Shown: positions 1-7,647 of the stretch, one piece after another
Numbering within the stretch: the first letter of the stretch is position 1
How the letters are laid out: each line of letters begins with the position of its first letter
From: Candidatus Aminicenantota bacterium
Lineage (GTDB): Bacteria > Acidobacteriota > Aminicenantia > Aminicenantales > UBA4085
NCBI GenBank assembly: GCA_026393895.1
Contig: JAPKZG010000038.1
Coordinates: forward strand, 1 to 64,000
Length of the DNA: 64,000 nt
Direction of reading: 5' to 3'
The notes under the pieces: model-generated
Database searches by the model: none
What the model saw: the letters and a program-made list of their open reading frames with translations, nothing else
Told to the model about the DNA's origin: nothing
Position numbers and translations under genes: made by a program

Positions 1-378
1 GATTCCGAACTCGAAGTGATCACCCCGAATGAACCGGGGATTTTGGGCCGGGTTCTCGGAACGCTGGGCAACGCCGGGGTCAACCTCCGGGCGATGTGCG
101 TGACGTCTTTTCCCGAGGAAGGCCGGTTCCGGCTGCTGACTTCGGACAATAAAAAAGCCGAGACGGCCCTGCGGACGCTCGGGTACAAGGTGAAATCCCA
201 ATCGGTCCTGACCGTCGAAATCAGCGACCGGATCGGCGCCGGGGCCGAAGTCGGCGCCTTGATCGGCAACGCCGTGATCGACATCCATACCGCCTACGCC
301 AGCTCATCGGGCAATGAATCGATTCTTCTCGTCCTTCAAACCAACGCCAACAAAAAGGCGTACGAAACGCTGCGCTGA
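1..378 (+). CDS. Tandem ACT-domain protein (5' truncated by window)
   Basis: The reading frame is open from base 1 and continues upstream of the window, so the true start is not visible. The visible 125 residues hold an N-terminal ACT-like fold with the typical turn PNEPGILGRV and the following NAGVNLRAM segment. A second half (VLTVEISDRIGAGAEVGALI) looks like a second ACT unit. ACT domains usually bind amino acids as regulatory modules, and stand-alone tandem ACT proteins are often annotated only as amino-acid-binding regulators. The GTG at base 16 lies inside the conserved first strand and is unlikely to be the start. The gene converges on cstA with a 20-nt gap. No ligand can be assigned. 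Confidence 0.8.
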   Translation, partial: DSELEVITPNEPGILGRVLGTLGNAGVNLRAMCVTSFPEEGRFRLLTSDNKKAETALRTLGYKVKSQSVLTVEISDRIGAGAEVGALIGNAVIDIHTAYASSSGNESILLVLQTNANKKAYETLR

Positions 379-398
379 CACCCCCCCACGGCCTTCGT

Positions 399-2144
399 TC
401 AGGCGGACGTCGAAGCCCGGAGGCGCTCTTTCTTGAACAACTTGACCACCATCAGCACCACGCCCATCGACAGGACGAACAGGACCACGTCGGCCGCCGC
501 CAAAATGTAGCTCTTCTTTTTAATATATTGGATGAACAGGATCGCCAGGGAGGCGATCGTCGTGGCCAGCATGAAAATCGCCGGGATCTCGGTGAACCAG
601 GCCCTTTTTCTCCGGATCATCAGCCAGGCGGAAACGGCCAGCAAGCTCATGGCCGCCAACAATTGATTGGCCGTTCCGAAAATCGGCCAGAGAAGGTTGA
701 AAGCGCTGGTAGACGCAAGTACCCACATGATGAGGACGGACAGGCCGGAATTGACCCAGTAATGTTTCAGAAAGACGGGGACTTTCTTGAAAACGATTTC
801 CCAAAGCTCTTCGAAAAGATACCGGTTCAAGCGCACCGCCGCGTCGAGCGTCGTGATGACGAATCCCTCGACCAGCAAAATGCCGAAGACCGTCCCGAGG
901 CCCGTGGGAATCCCCAACCCTGCATGGAAGAGATGACCCGCGGCCAGCGAAAATCCAAGGATGGGGTTGGATTTGAGTCCCGGACCGGTCGGCCAGACGA
1001 TTGATTTGTAATCGCTGAAGTTCAGAAATGCGCCGATCGCCAACAGGACGCAGACGGCCAACAGGGACTCCAGCAGCATGGCGTTGTATCCGACCGTGCG
1101 GGCCTGGGTTTCCTTGGCCAGCTGCTTTCCCGTCGTCCCGCCGGTGACCAGGGCGTGAAAGCCAGAGATCGCCCCACAAGCGATCATACAGAACATCATC
1201 GGCCAGATCATCCCCAGGTGTTGGACGCCTTCGGCCAGGTTGAGATTCGGGATCGTCACCCGGAGTCCGGCAAAGCCCGTGCGGATCAAGGAGACGATCA
1301 TCAGGACAATGCCGCCGTAGAGGATCTGGACGTTGATGAAATCCCGCGGCTGAAGAATCAGCCAGACCGGCGTGCCGGCGGCGAACATGACGTAAACGGA
1401 GATGATGCTCATCCAGGCGGAGGAGGACATCGAAACGGGAAAGGCGATGCCGAGAAAAACGGACACGACGCAGACCGCCGCGGCCAAAGGATACGCGACG
1501 GTCATTCTGATCCCTTTTTTATGGATCAAAAAGCCCAGAAGCGGAGAGCACAGGGTAATGATGATCACCGACATCGAGGCGATTCCCCCGATCCGGCCCA
1601 TCGGCACGCCGTCGACGACGACGGTTTTCAGGAACGTCTCGCCTTCCTTCACGCCGATTTTCGCCAACGGCCAGAGCGACGTGAGCGAAATCGAAGTCGC
1701 GCTCAGGAACGAGGAGGTTACGAGTACGATCATGACGAGGGTGAAGGAAATGAACAAGTGGAAACCGCGCTCACCGAGGGTGCGACGGGCCACCTCGGCG
1801 ATGGACCGGCCGTCTTCCCGGAGACTGACGAACAGCGTCGTGAAATCGTGGACGGCCCCGATGAAAATCCCGCCGAGCACGACCCACAGCCAGGCCGGGA
1901 CGAATCCGTAGAGGACGGCCATGGTCGGGCCGAGAATCGGGCCGGCGCCGGCTATTGCGGAAAAATGATGGGCGAAGACGACGGGTGCCTTGGTCGGAAC
2001 GAAGTCGTGGTCGTCGCGGAATTCGACCGCGGGCGTCGGGCGGGAGGGGTCCTCGCCCAGACGGCGGGCGATGAACCGGGCATAGAACCGGGCGGCCAGG
2101 ATAAAGGAGGCCGCGGCGATAACAAGGACGGCCAAAACGTTCAT
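399..2144 (-). CDS. cstA: Carbon starvation protein A-type peptide/pyruvate transporter
   Basis: The 581-residue polytopic membrane protein has CstA-family signatures: HHFSAIAGAGPILGPTMAV near the N terminus, AVHDFTTLFVSLREDGRSI, a GGTTGKQLAKE segment mid-protein and FGTANQLLAAM towards the C terminus. CstA family members import peptides or pyruvate under carbon limitation; which substrate applies here cannot be read from sequence. The chosen ATG is preceded by GGAGG at good spacing. A TTG four codons upstream overlaps that ribosome site and was rejected. The gene diverges from exbD and has its own promoter (TTGAAA, 17 bp, TATAGT). No CstA-associated small YbdD-like partner is visible next to it. 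Confidence 0.93.
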   Translation of the reverse strand: MNVLAVLVIAAASFILAARFYARFIARRLGEDPSRPTPAVEFRDDHDFVPTKAPVVFAHHFSAIAGAGPILGPTMAVLYGFVPAWLWVVLGGIFIGAVHDFTTLFVSLREDGRSIAEVARRTLGERGFHLFISFTLVMIVLVTSSFLSATSISLTSLWPLAKIGVKEGETFLKTVVVDGVPMGRIGGIASMSVIIITLCSPLLGFLIHKKGIRMTVAYPLAAAVCVVSVFLGIAFPVSMSSSAWMSIISVYVMFAAGTPVWLILQPRDFINVQILYGGIVLMIVSLIRTGFAGLRVTIPNLNLAEGVQHLGMIWPMMFCMIACGAISGFHALVTGGTTGKQLAKETQARTVGYNAMLLESLLAVCVLLAIGAFLNFSDYKSIVWPTGPGLKSNPILGFSLAAGHLFHAGLGIPTGLGTVFGILLVEGFVITTLDAAVRLNRYLFEELWEIVFKKVPVFLKHYWVNSGLSVLIMWVLASTSAFNLLWPIFGTANQLLAAMSLLAVSAWLMIRRKRAWFTEIPAIFMLATTIASLAILFIQYIKKKSYILAAADVVLFVLSMGVVLMVVKLFKKERLRASTSA

Positions 2145-2164
2145 GTCGGCCTCCAAAGGCGTTT

Positions 2165-2193
2165 ACTATAGGCTTCCCCGCGGAAATTTTCAA
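2165..2193 (-). promoter_or_regulatory. Promoter of cstA
   Basis: TTGAAA (2188-2193) and TATAGT (2165-2170) are separated by 17 bp on the minus strand, with the -10 box about 20 nt before the ATG. It lies back to back with the exbD promoter. Confidence 0.6.
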
Positions 2194-2199
2194 ATCCGT

Positions 2200-2229
2200 T
2201 TGACTTCGCCGCCGGGATTGGATTAGAAT
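2200..2229 (+). promoter_or_regulatory. Promoter of exbD
   Basis: TTGACT (2200-2205) is followed after 18 bp by TAGAAT (2224-2229). The exbD ATG lies 38 nt further on, behind a GAGGAG ribosome site. Confidence 0.6.
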
Positions 2230-2267
2230 AAGTTCCTTGAAATCGGACTCTCCGAGGAGGAATCGAT

Positions 2268-2657
2268 ATGGCGAAAGCTGAGCCGAATGTCGTTCCCTTG
2301 TGCGACGTTCTTCTGGTTCTTCTGATCATCTTCATGGTCATCACCCCGATGGTTCAAAAAGGCATCGATGTCCGCCTGCCCGAAGTGGCCAGCGAAGGAT
2401 CCGGAGGCCAACCCACCGGCCTGATCGTCTGCACGTTGAACAAAGACCTGACGATCGACATCAACAGCCAAAACTTCCCCAGTTTCCAGAACGCCGGCGA
2501 CGAGCTTCGCCGCTTGTATTCCACCCGCGCCGACAAAACGATCTTTTTACGCGCCGACATCAAGGTGCCCTTCAGCAAGGTCGTCGATCTGATCGATATC
2601 TGCAAGGGCGCCGGCGTCGACACCTTGGGCCTCGTGCCCGAGATGATCGACGATTAA
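2268..2657 (+). CDS. exbD: Biopolymer transport protein ExbD/TolR family
   Basis: This 129-residue protein has the ExbD/TolR layout: a short cytoplasmic N terminus, one transmembrane helix (PLCDVLLVLLIIFMVITPM) containing the conserved proton-pathway Asp, and a periplasmic domain ending in DTLGLVPEMI. ExbD works with ExbB as an inner-membrane motor energising TonB-dependent receptors or Tol functions. GAGGAG lies 7-8 nt before the ATG. The odd point is that no exbB/tolQ, tonB or second exbD lies beside it, and it is followed directly by a terminator, so it is a monocistronic orphan here. It probably partners a motor encoded elsewhere. Confidence 0.92.
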   Translation: MAKAEPNVVPLCDVLLVLLIIFMVITPMVQKGIDVRLPEVASEGSGGQPTGLIVCTLNKDLTIDINSQNFPSFQNAGDELRRLYSTRADKTIFLRADIKVPFSKVVDLIDICKGAGVDTLGLVPEMIDD

Positions 2658-2695
2658 CCGCCGGATTTCGAATCGCGCCCGGCCGCGTGATCTAT

Positions 2696-2731
2696 AAATA
2701 AAGGACACTTACGGAAGCGTCCTTTTTTCGT
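2696..2731 (+). terminator. Rho-independent terminator after exbD
   Basis: A GGACACTT / AAGCGTCC stem (one A-C mismatch) with an ACGG loop is followed by TTTTTT. It ends the exbD transcript about 40 nt past its stop codon. Confidence 0.75.
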
Positions 2732-2761
2732 CCGCGGGATCCGGTCCCGCTTCCCTGTCCG

Positions 2762-3913
2762 CTATTCCTTAACCGGTCCGATCACTTCGTGGGCGATGAC
2801 CAGGCGTAGGACTTCGTTCGTTCCCTCGTAAATCTGAAACAGCTTGGCGTCCCGGAGGAATTTTTCGACCGGGTAATCCTTCATGTAGCCGTACCCGCCG
2901 TGGATCTGGATCGCCTCGTTGGCTGCGGCGAAGGCCGTGTCCGAGGCGAAGGCCTTGGCCATCGCCGATTCGGCGCCGTTGGGTTGGCCCTTGTCGGCGA
3001 GCCAGGCGGCATGGTAAACGAGATGCCGAGCGGCCTGGATTTCGATCGCCATCTGGGCAATCTTTAATTGGATCGCCTGATAGAGGGCGATGGGCTTGCC
3101 GAACTGGCGGCGGGTTTTGGCGTAGGCGATCGCGGCTTCCATCGCCGCCCGGGCGACGCCAACGGACGCGGCCCCGAGCGAAGACCGGGTCCGGTCGAAG
3201 GTTTTCATGGCGATGACGAAGCCGTGGCGTTCCCGGCCCAGCATGTTTCCCGCCGGTACGCGGACGTCCTCGAAAAAGATCTCGGCCGTGTTGGAGGCCC
3301 GCTGGCCCATCTTGTCCTCGACCTTGCCGACCGTGATCCCGGGCGTGTCGCGGGGGACGATGAAGGCCGTCATTCCGCGCGCCCCTTTGTTCGGGGCGGT
3401 GTTGGTAAAGACGGTGTAGAGGCTCGCGACCCCGCCGTTCGTGATGAAACATTTCGACCCGTTGAGAACATAGTCTTCACCGTCGCGGACCGCCCGCGTT
3501 TGAATGGCCCCGGCATCCGAACCCGCTTCCCGCTCGGTCAGGCAGAACGCGGCCAGGCTCATTTTTTTGGAGAGCGGGACGAGAAACCTGCGCTTCTGTT
3601 CCTCGGTCCCGAACAGGATGATGGGCGTGGTCGCCAGGGAGCAGGCCATCATGCCGGTGAAAAGACCGGCGCAGCCGGCGGACAATTCCTCGGAGAGGAC
3701 GGCCAAATCGAGGCTCGAAAGGCCCCCGCCGCCATAGGCCTCCGGAATGTTTCCCGTCAGAAACCCGGTCTGGAATGCCTTTTCCATCACATCGTAGGCG
3801 AATTCGTGGCTTTGGTCGTATTTCGCGGCGACCGGGCGCATCTCCTTCCGGGCGAATTCCCGGGCCATCTCCTGAAGGGCGAGCTGTTCTTCAGACAGGG
3901 TAAAATCGATCAT
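2762..3913 (-). CDS. Acyl-CoA dehydrogenase
   Basis: This 383-residue flavoprotein catalyses alpha,beta-dehydrogenation of an acyl-CoA thioester, passing electrons to ETF. Family marks are present in order: N-terminal FTLSEEQLALQEMAREF, the FAD/substrate loop FCLTEREAGSDAGAI, the RRQFGKPIALYQAIQ helix, the IHGGYGYMKDYPVEKFLRD segment and the catalytic-base region QIYEGTNEVLRL with the Glu of YEGT. The size matches short/medium-chain members. The ATG is preceded by AAGGAG at 7 nt. A longer in-frame extension would run into the 3' end of the radical SAM gene and through this gene's own promoter, so it was rejected. No ETF genes are nearby, and chain-length specificity cannot be told. Confidence 0.93.
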   Translation of the reverse strand: MIDFTLSEEQLALQEMAREFARKEMRPVAAKYDQSHEFAYDVMEKAFQTGFLTGNIPEAYGGGGLSSLDLAVLSEELSAGCAGLFTGMMACSLATTPIILFGTEEQKRRFLVPLSKKMSLAAFCLTEREAGSDAGAIQTRAVRDGEDYVLNGSKCFITNGGVASLYTVFTNTAPNKGARGMTAFIVPRDTPGITVGKVEDKMGQRASNTAEIFFEDVRVPAGNMLGRERHGFVIAMKTFDRTRSSLGAASVGVARAAMEAAIAYAKTRRQFGKPIALYQAIQLKIAQMAIEIQAARHLVYHAAWLADKGQPNGAESAMAKAFASDTAFAAANEAIQIHGGYGYMKDYPVEKFLRDAKLFQIYEGTNEVLRLVIAHEVIGPVKE

Positions 3914-3967
3914 CGGCGGCTCCTTCGGGGCGTTCGTTTCTTTTCTGCGGATTGAAAAACGGACACT

Positions 3968-3996
3968 CTTATACCGGATTCGCCCGGAACTGTCAA
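3968..3996 (-). promoter_or_regulatory. Promoter of the acyl-CoA dehydrogenase gene
   Basis: TTGACA (3991-3996), 17 bp and TATAAG (3968-3973) lie on the minus strand. The -35 box overlaps the last codons of the upstream radical SAM gene, so this gene is transcribed separately from the mre/rod operon. Confidence 0.7.
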
Positions 3997-6563
3997 TTAA
4001 ACCGGACAGGATCGAGGACGACCGAGTCGCGGACGATGACATACGCGGAATCGGAAATTCCTAAAAGGGCGGAAAGGGCATCCTGCGGCCGGGGCGCCTT
4101 TTGGGGATTGAAATCGTAAGTGAGAACAAGCCGGTTTCCGGAGGCGTCCACCTCGATTTTGGGGCTGTCCGGCGGGAAATTCGCTTCCCCCGCCTTTCTC
4201 CGGAAAAACTCCTCCGGCCGCAAGCCGGCCTCGGGGGACTTTTCGCCGAGCAGGGCGTTTACGGCCTCACGGACGGGCGGGGCCGAAAGATCGATCCCGT
4301 AAATCAACCTCCGGAGCCGGCGGGATAAAGGAGGCGTTTCCTTGTTCAGGAGTTCCAGCCGAAGGAAGCGGAGACCTTCGGGAGCGCAGGATATCAACGC
4401 CTCGAGAGAAGCTGCGACGTTCAGCGAACCCCGCGTCTTGAACTCGAGGCGCTCGTCCCGGCCTTCCATTCCCAGGGCCAACGGCGGGAGGAACGACATC
4501 CGCATTTTCGGATGGAACCCCTCGGAGTAAGCGACCGGGATTCCGGCCCGGCGGAACGTCCGTTGGATCGTATGGACCAGATCGTTGTGCCCGATGAACC
4601 GGATCAGCCCTTCCTTTGCGTAAGCGACTTCATAACGCCGGACATCTTCCCCGTCCCCGGCGGGCTTTTCGGGAGGAGCGGCGGACTCCGAACGGCAAAG
4701 CCCGGCCGAAAAACTCTTTTCCATGTCCTTGAGGAACGCGCATCCGCGGCATGCGCCGCAGGATGCCTCCAGGCACGACGGCGTGGGCTCGGCGGCCATC
4801 GCCCGTTCGTATTCTCTCCGGAGAAATGCCTTGGTCATCCCGGTGGCCATGTGGTCCCAAGGGAGCTCGGCGTCGAGGTCCAAAGCCGACAAGTACGCCG
4901 CCGGGTCCACGTCCTCGGCCTCGAAAGCCCGCTGCCACAACTCGAACCGAAACCGGTCGCCCCAGCTGTCGAACCGGGCGCCAAATTTCCAGGCCCGCAG
5001 GAGAACCCCGGCAAGCCGCCGGTCGCCGCGGGAAAACACGGCCTCCAAGAGCGAATTGTCGAGCGGATGGGTTTTGACCTTGACGTTCCGCCGTTTGTAC
5101 AGGCGGTCTTTCAAGAACCGTTGTTTGTCCCGCAGCGTTTCGGGGGCGTCCATCGCGACCCATTGAAACGGCGTATGGGGCTTGGGAATGAATGAGGAAA
5201 CGCTCAAATTGATTTGCGGGGCCCCGCCCGTCGTCTCCCGCCCGAGAAACGTCAGACGCTCGGCGAGCTGAGCGATCGCTTCCACGTCTTCCCAAGTCTC
5301 CGTGGGCAGGCCGATCATCACGTAAAGTTTCAGGAGCCGCCAGCCCCCGCGGAAGGCGTTGGCCGCCGCGTCCAGAAGGTCCTGTTCCGTGAGGTCCTTG
5401 TTGATGACCCGGCGCAGCCGGTCCGTTCCGGCTTCGGCCACGAGTGTAAAGCCCGTTTTCCGAACCTTGGTGATTTCGTCGGCGATCTCGGCCGAAAGGC
5501 CCTTCGGCCGCAGGGAGGACAAAGACAGAGACGCCCGCCGCGGTTCCAACTCGGACATCAACGCCCGGACGGTTTCGGTAAGATACGGATAATCGCTCAC
5601 CGAAAGCGAAAAAAGCGAGGCGTCTTCGTATCCGGTCCGGGCGACGCTTCGGAGGGCGGTTTCCACGACCGCCTCCGGGTTCTTGACCCGGTAGGGAGCG
5701 TAAAGCGATGTCGCCTGGCAGAACCGGCATTTTTGCGGACATCCCCGGGCGACCTCGACCGAAACCCGGTCAAAGACCGACTCGACGTTCGGAACGACGA
5801 TGTCGGTAGGAAACGGCGACCGGGCGAACGAAGTCAAAACGCGTTTTTCGACGGGATACGGCGCGTCGCCGCGGGATCCGTCAGGCCCGCGACGCGGCCG
5901 GGCGATCCGCAGCGGCGAAGGTCCCGCCGGACCGGCTTCATAAAGGGACGGGACATAGACGCCCCGCAGCCCGGATAGAGCGCGAAGAATTTCCGGCCGC
6001 CGGGCTCCCCGCGATTTCAAGCAGGCCCAAAGGTCCAAAATCTCCGGAAACGCCTCCTCCCCGTCGCCGGCGACGAAGGCGTCGAAAAAATCGGCGACCG
6101 GTTCCGGGTTGAAAACCGCGGGTCCGCCGGCAATGACAAGCGGGTCCTCGTCCGGGCGATCGGACGCCCAAAGAGTGATCCCGCCGAGGTCGAGCATCGT
6201 CAGGATGTTGGAATAATTGAGCTCATATAAAAGGGAGAACCCGACGACGTCGAAAGCGGAAAGAGGCGTCCGGCTTTCCAGCGAAAACAGCGGGCTTCCG
6301 GAAGCGCGGAGCGCCTCTTCCATGTCGGGCCAGGGGGCGAAAACGCGCTCGGCCCGGAACGAAGGGCGGGCGTTTAAAAGGTCATAAAGAATTTTCTGCC
6401 CCAGGTACGACATCCCGATTTCGTAGACGTCGGGAAAGGCCAGGGCCACGCTGACCCGGACTCGGGCGGGATCCTTGCGGACGGAATTCCACTCCCCGCC
6501 GGTGTAGCGCCCGGGCTTTTCGATCAGGGGAAACAGGCGTTCGGCCGCCTTCGGGTCAAACAT
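3993..6563 (-). CDS. B12-binding-type radical SAM protein fused to DUF2344 (TIGR03960-like)
   Basis: This 856-residue protein has three parts. The N-terminal region resembles a cobalamin-binding-like Rossmann region. The radical SAM core carries the 4Fe-4S motif CPQKCRFC near residue 275. The C-terminal domain from about residue 640 (RYEVAYAKEGLIRFIGHNDL, then GIPVAYSEGFHPKMRMSF) is DUF2344-like, a family that occurs fused to or beside such radical SAM proteins. A CxxxxCxxCxxC-like cluster (CLEASCGACRGC) sits between the two. The molecular function of the family is not established to my knowledge. Members often neighbour rodA and RNase G genes. Here the ATG overlaps the rodA stop by 8 nt, so it ends the cell-shape operon, but no RNase G gene follows. 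Confidence 0.85.
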   Translation of the reverse strand: MFDPKAAERLFPLIEKPGRYTGGEWNSVRKDPARVRVSVALAFPDVYEIGMSYLGQKILYDLLNARPSFRAERVFAPWPDMEEALRASGSPLFSLESRTPLSAFDVVGFSLLYELNYSNILTMLDLGGITLWASDRPDEDPLVIAGGPAVFNPEPVADFFDAFVAGDGEEAFPEILDLWACLKSRGARRPEILRALSGLRGVYVPSLYEAGPAGPSPLRIARPRRGPDGSRGDAPYPVEKRVLTSFARSPFPTDIVVPNVESVFDRVSVEVARGCPQKCRFCQATSLYAPYRVKNPEAVVETALRSVARTGYEDASLFSLSVSDYPYLTETVRALMSELEPRRASLSLSSLRPKGLSAEIADEITKVRKTGFTLVAEAGTDRLRRVINKDLTEQDLLDAAANAFRGGWRLLKLYVMIGLPTETWEDVEAIAQLAERLTFLGRETTGGAPQINLSVSSFIPKPHTPFQWVAMDAPETLRDKQRFLKDRLYKRRNVKVKTHPLDNSLLEAVFSRGDRRLAGVLLRAWKFGARFDSWGDRFRFELWQRAFEAEDVDPAAYLSALDLDAELPWDHMATGMTKAFLRREYERAMAAEPTPSCLEASCGACRGCAFLKDMEKSFSAGLCRSESAAPPEKPAGDGEDVRRYEVAYAKEGLIRFIGHNDLVHTIQRTFRRAGIPVAYSEGFHPKMRMSFLPPLALGMEGRDERLEFKTRGSLNVAASLEALISCAPEGLRFLRLELLNKETPPLSRRLRRLIYGIDLSAPPVREAVNALLGEKSPEAGLRPEEFFRRKAGEANFPPDSPKIEVDASGNRLVLTYDFNPQKAPRPQDALSALLGISDSAYVIVRDSVVLDPVRFN

Positions 6564-7647
6564 TCGCGAACCGCCGCATCTTGACGTTGACGATGAGCCC
6601 CAGGGCGAAATACGTTGCCAGCAGCGACGACCCGCCGTAGCTGAGAAGAGGGATGGGAATTCCGGTGATCGGGAGCAACCCCACGATCATCAGGATGTTG
6701 ACGAGAAACTGAAAGGCGATGAGGGAGGAGGCCAGAAACGTGATATAAATGCCGGACCGGTCCCGGGATTGACCGACGGATTTGAACATTCTGGCCAACA
6801 TCGCGAAATAGGCGGCCATGACCATAAAAACGCCCGCAAATCCGAAATCCTCGCCCAGGACGGCGAAGATAAAATCCGTGTGGCGGGCGGGCAGAAACCG
6901 GAGCCGGCTTTGGGTGCCCTTTAAATATCCCTTTCCGGTCAGCCCACCCGACCCGATGGCGATTTGGGACTGGAGGATGTGATAACCGGCCCCGCGGGGG
7001 TCCTGGGCCGGGTGGATCATCGTTTCGATCCGTTTTTTCTGGTAATCTTTCAGGAGGAAGTTCCAGCCCACCGTACCGAGGAGAACCGACCCGAGTAGAA
7101 ACACCGCCAGAGTCTTTTTCGTGAGCCCGGCCAAAATCAAGGCGCCGAACAGAATCGGCACAAAACACACCGCCGTCCCGAAATCCGGTTGAAGCAGGAT
7201 CAACCCGACGGGAACGCCGACCAGGACCAGACAGAGGGCGATCATGCCCGTCGTGGCGAACGGAGCCCGGTATTCGGAAAACACGCGCGCTAAAAGCAAC
7301 AGGACGGCGACTTTCGCCAGTTCCGAGGGTTGCCCGCCGACGAAGGCGACCCGGATCCAGCTGCGCGATCCCGCGACCGTGCGGCCGAACAAAAACAACC
7401 CGGCCATGAACAGGAGAAACAGGCCGTACAGGTAAGGGGCGAAGGCCATCCAGACTTTATAATCGATGGAAATCGTCAAAAAGAAAACGACCAATCCAGC
7501 GGCCGTCCAGAGGAGTTGTTTCCAAGCATACCCGCCGCCGCTGTAGAAGGAGGCGCTGTAAATCAGGAGGATCCCGACAAGGGTGTTCGCGACGATCAAC
7601 GCCGTGAGGACCCAGTCAATTTCCCGGAGATGGATGCGATCGATCAT
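6556..7647 (-). CDS. rodA: Peptidoglycan polymerase RodA (SEDS family)
   Basis: This 363-residue integral membrane SEDS glycosyltransferase polymerises lipid II in the elongasome with the transpeptidase PBP2. Visible marks: IDWVLTALIVANTLVGILLIYSAS at the N terminus, GSRSWI, the Pro-rich LLQPDFGTA segment, IAIGSGGLTGKG, and the C-terminal LPITGIPIPLLSYGGSS signature. The ATG sits inside the last 32 nt of mrdA, an overlap consistent with translational coupling. The upstream in-frame extension only translates mrdA out of frame and was rejected. The order mreBCD-mrdA-rodA is the classical shape operon. Confidence 0.95.
   Translation of the reverse strand: MIDRIHLREIDWVLTALIVANTLVGILLIYSASFYSGGGYAWKQLLWTAAGLVVFFLTISIDYKVWMAFAPYLYGLFLLFMAGLFLFGRTVAGSRSWIRVAFVGGQPSELAKVAVLLLLARVFSEYRAPFATTGMIALCLVLVGVPVGLILLQPDFGTAVCFVPILFGALILAGLTKKTLAVFLLGSVLLGTVGWNFLLKDYQKKRIETMIHPAQDPRGAGYHILQSQIAIGSGGLTGKGYLKGTQSRLRFLPARHTDFIFAVLGEDFGFAGVFMVMAAYFAMLARMFKSVGQSRDRSGIYITFLASSLIAFQFLVNILMIVGLLPITGIPIPLLSYGGSSLLATYFALGLIVNVKMRRFANV

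Noticed and set aside
886-2171. Long plus-strand open frames opposite cstA
   Set aside because: These are typical antisense shadows of a GC-rich gene, rich in Arg, Gly and Asp with no domain signal. The same applies to the long frames opposite EF-G2, hyuB and nuoL.
3914-4042. N-terminal extension of the acyl-CoA dehydrogenase
   Set aside because: It would overlap the radical SAM gene and the acyl-CoA dehydrogenase promoter. The ATG with AAGGAG at 3913 is much better.
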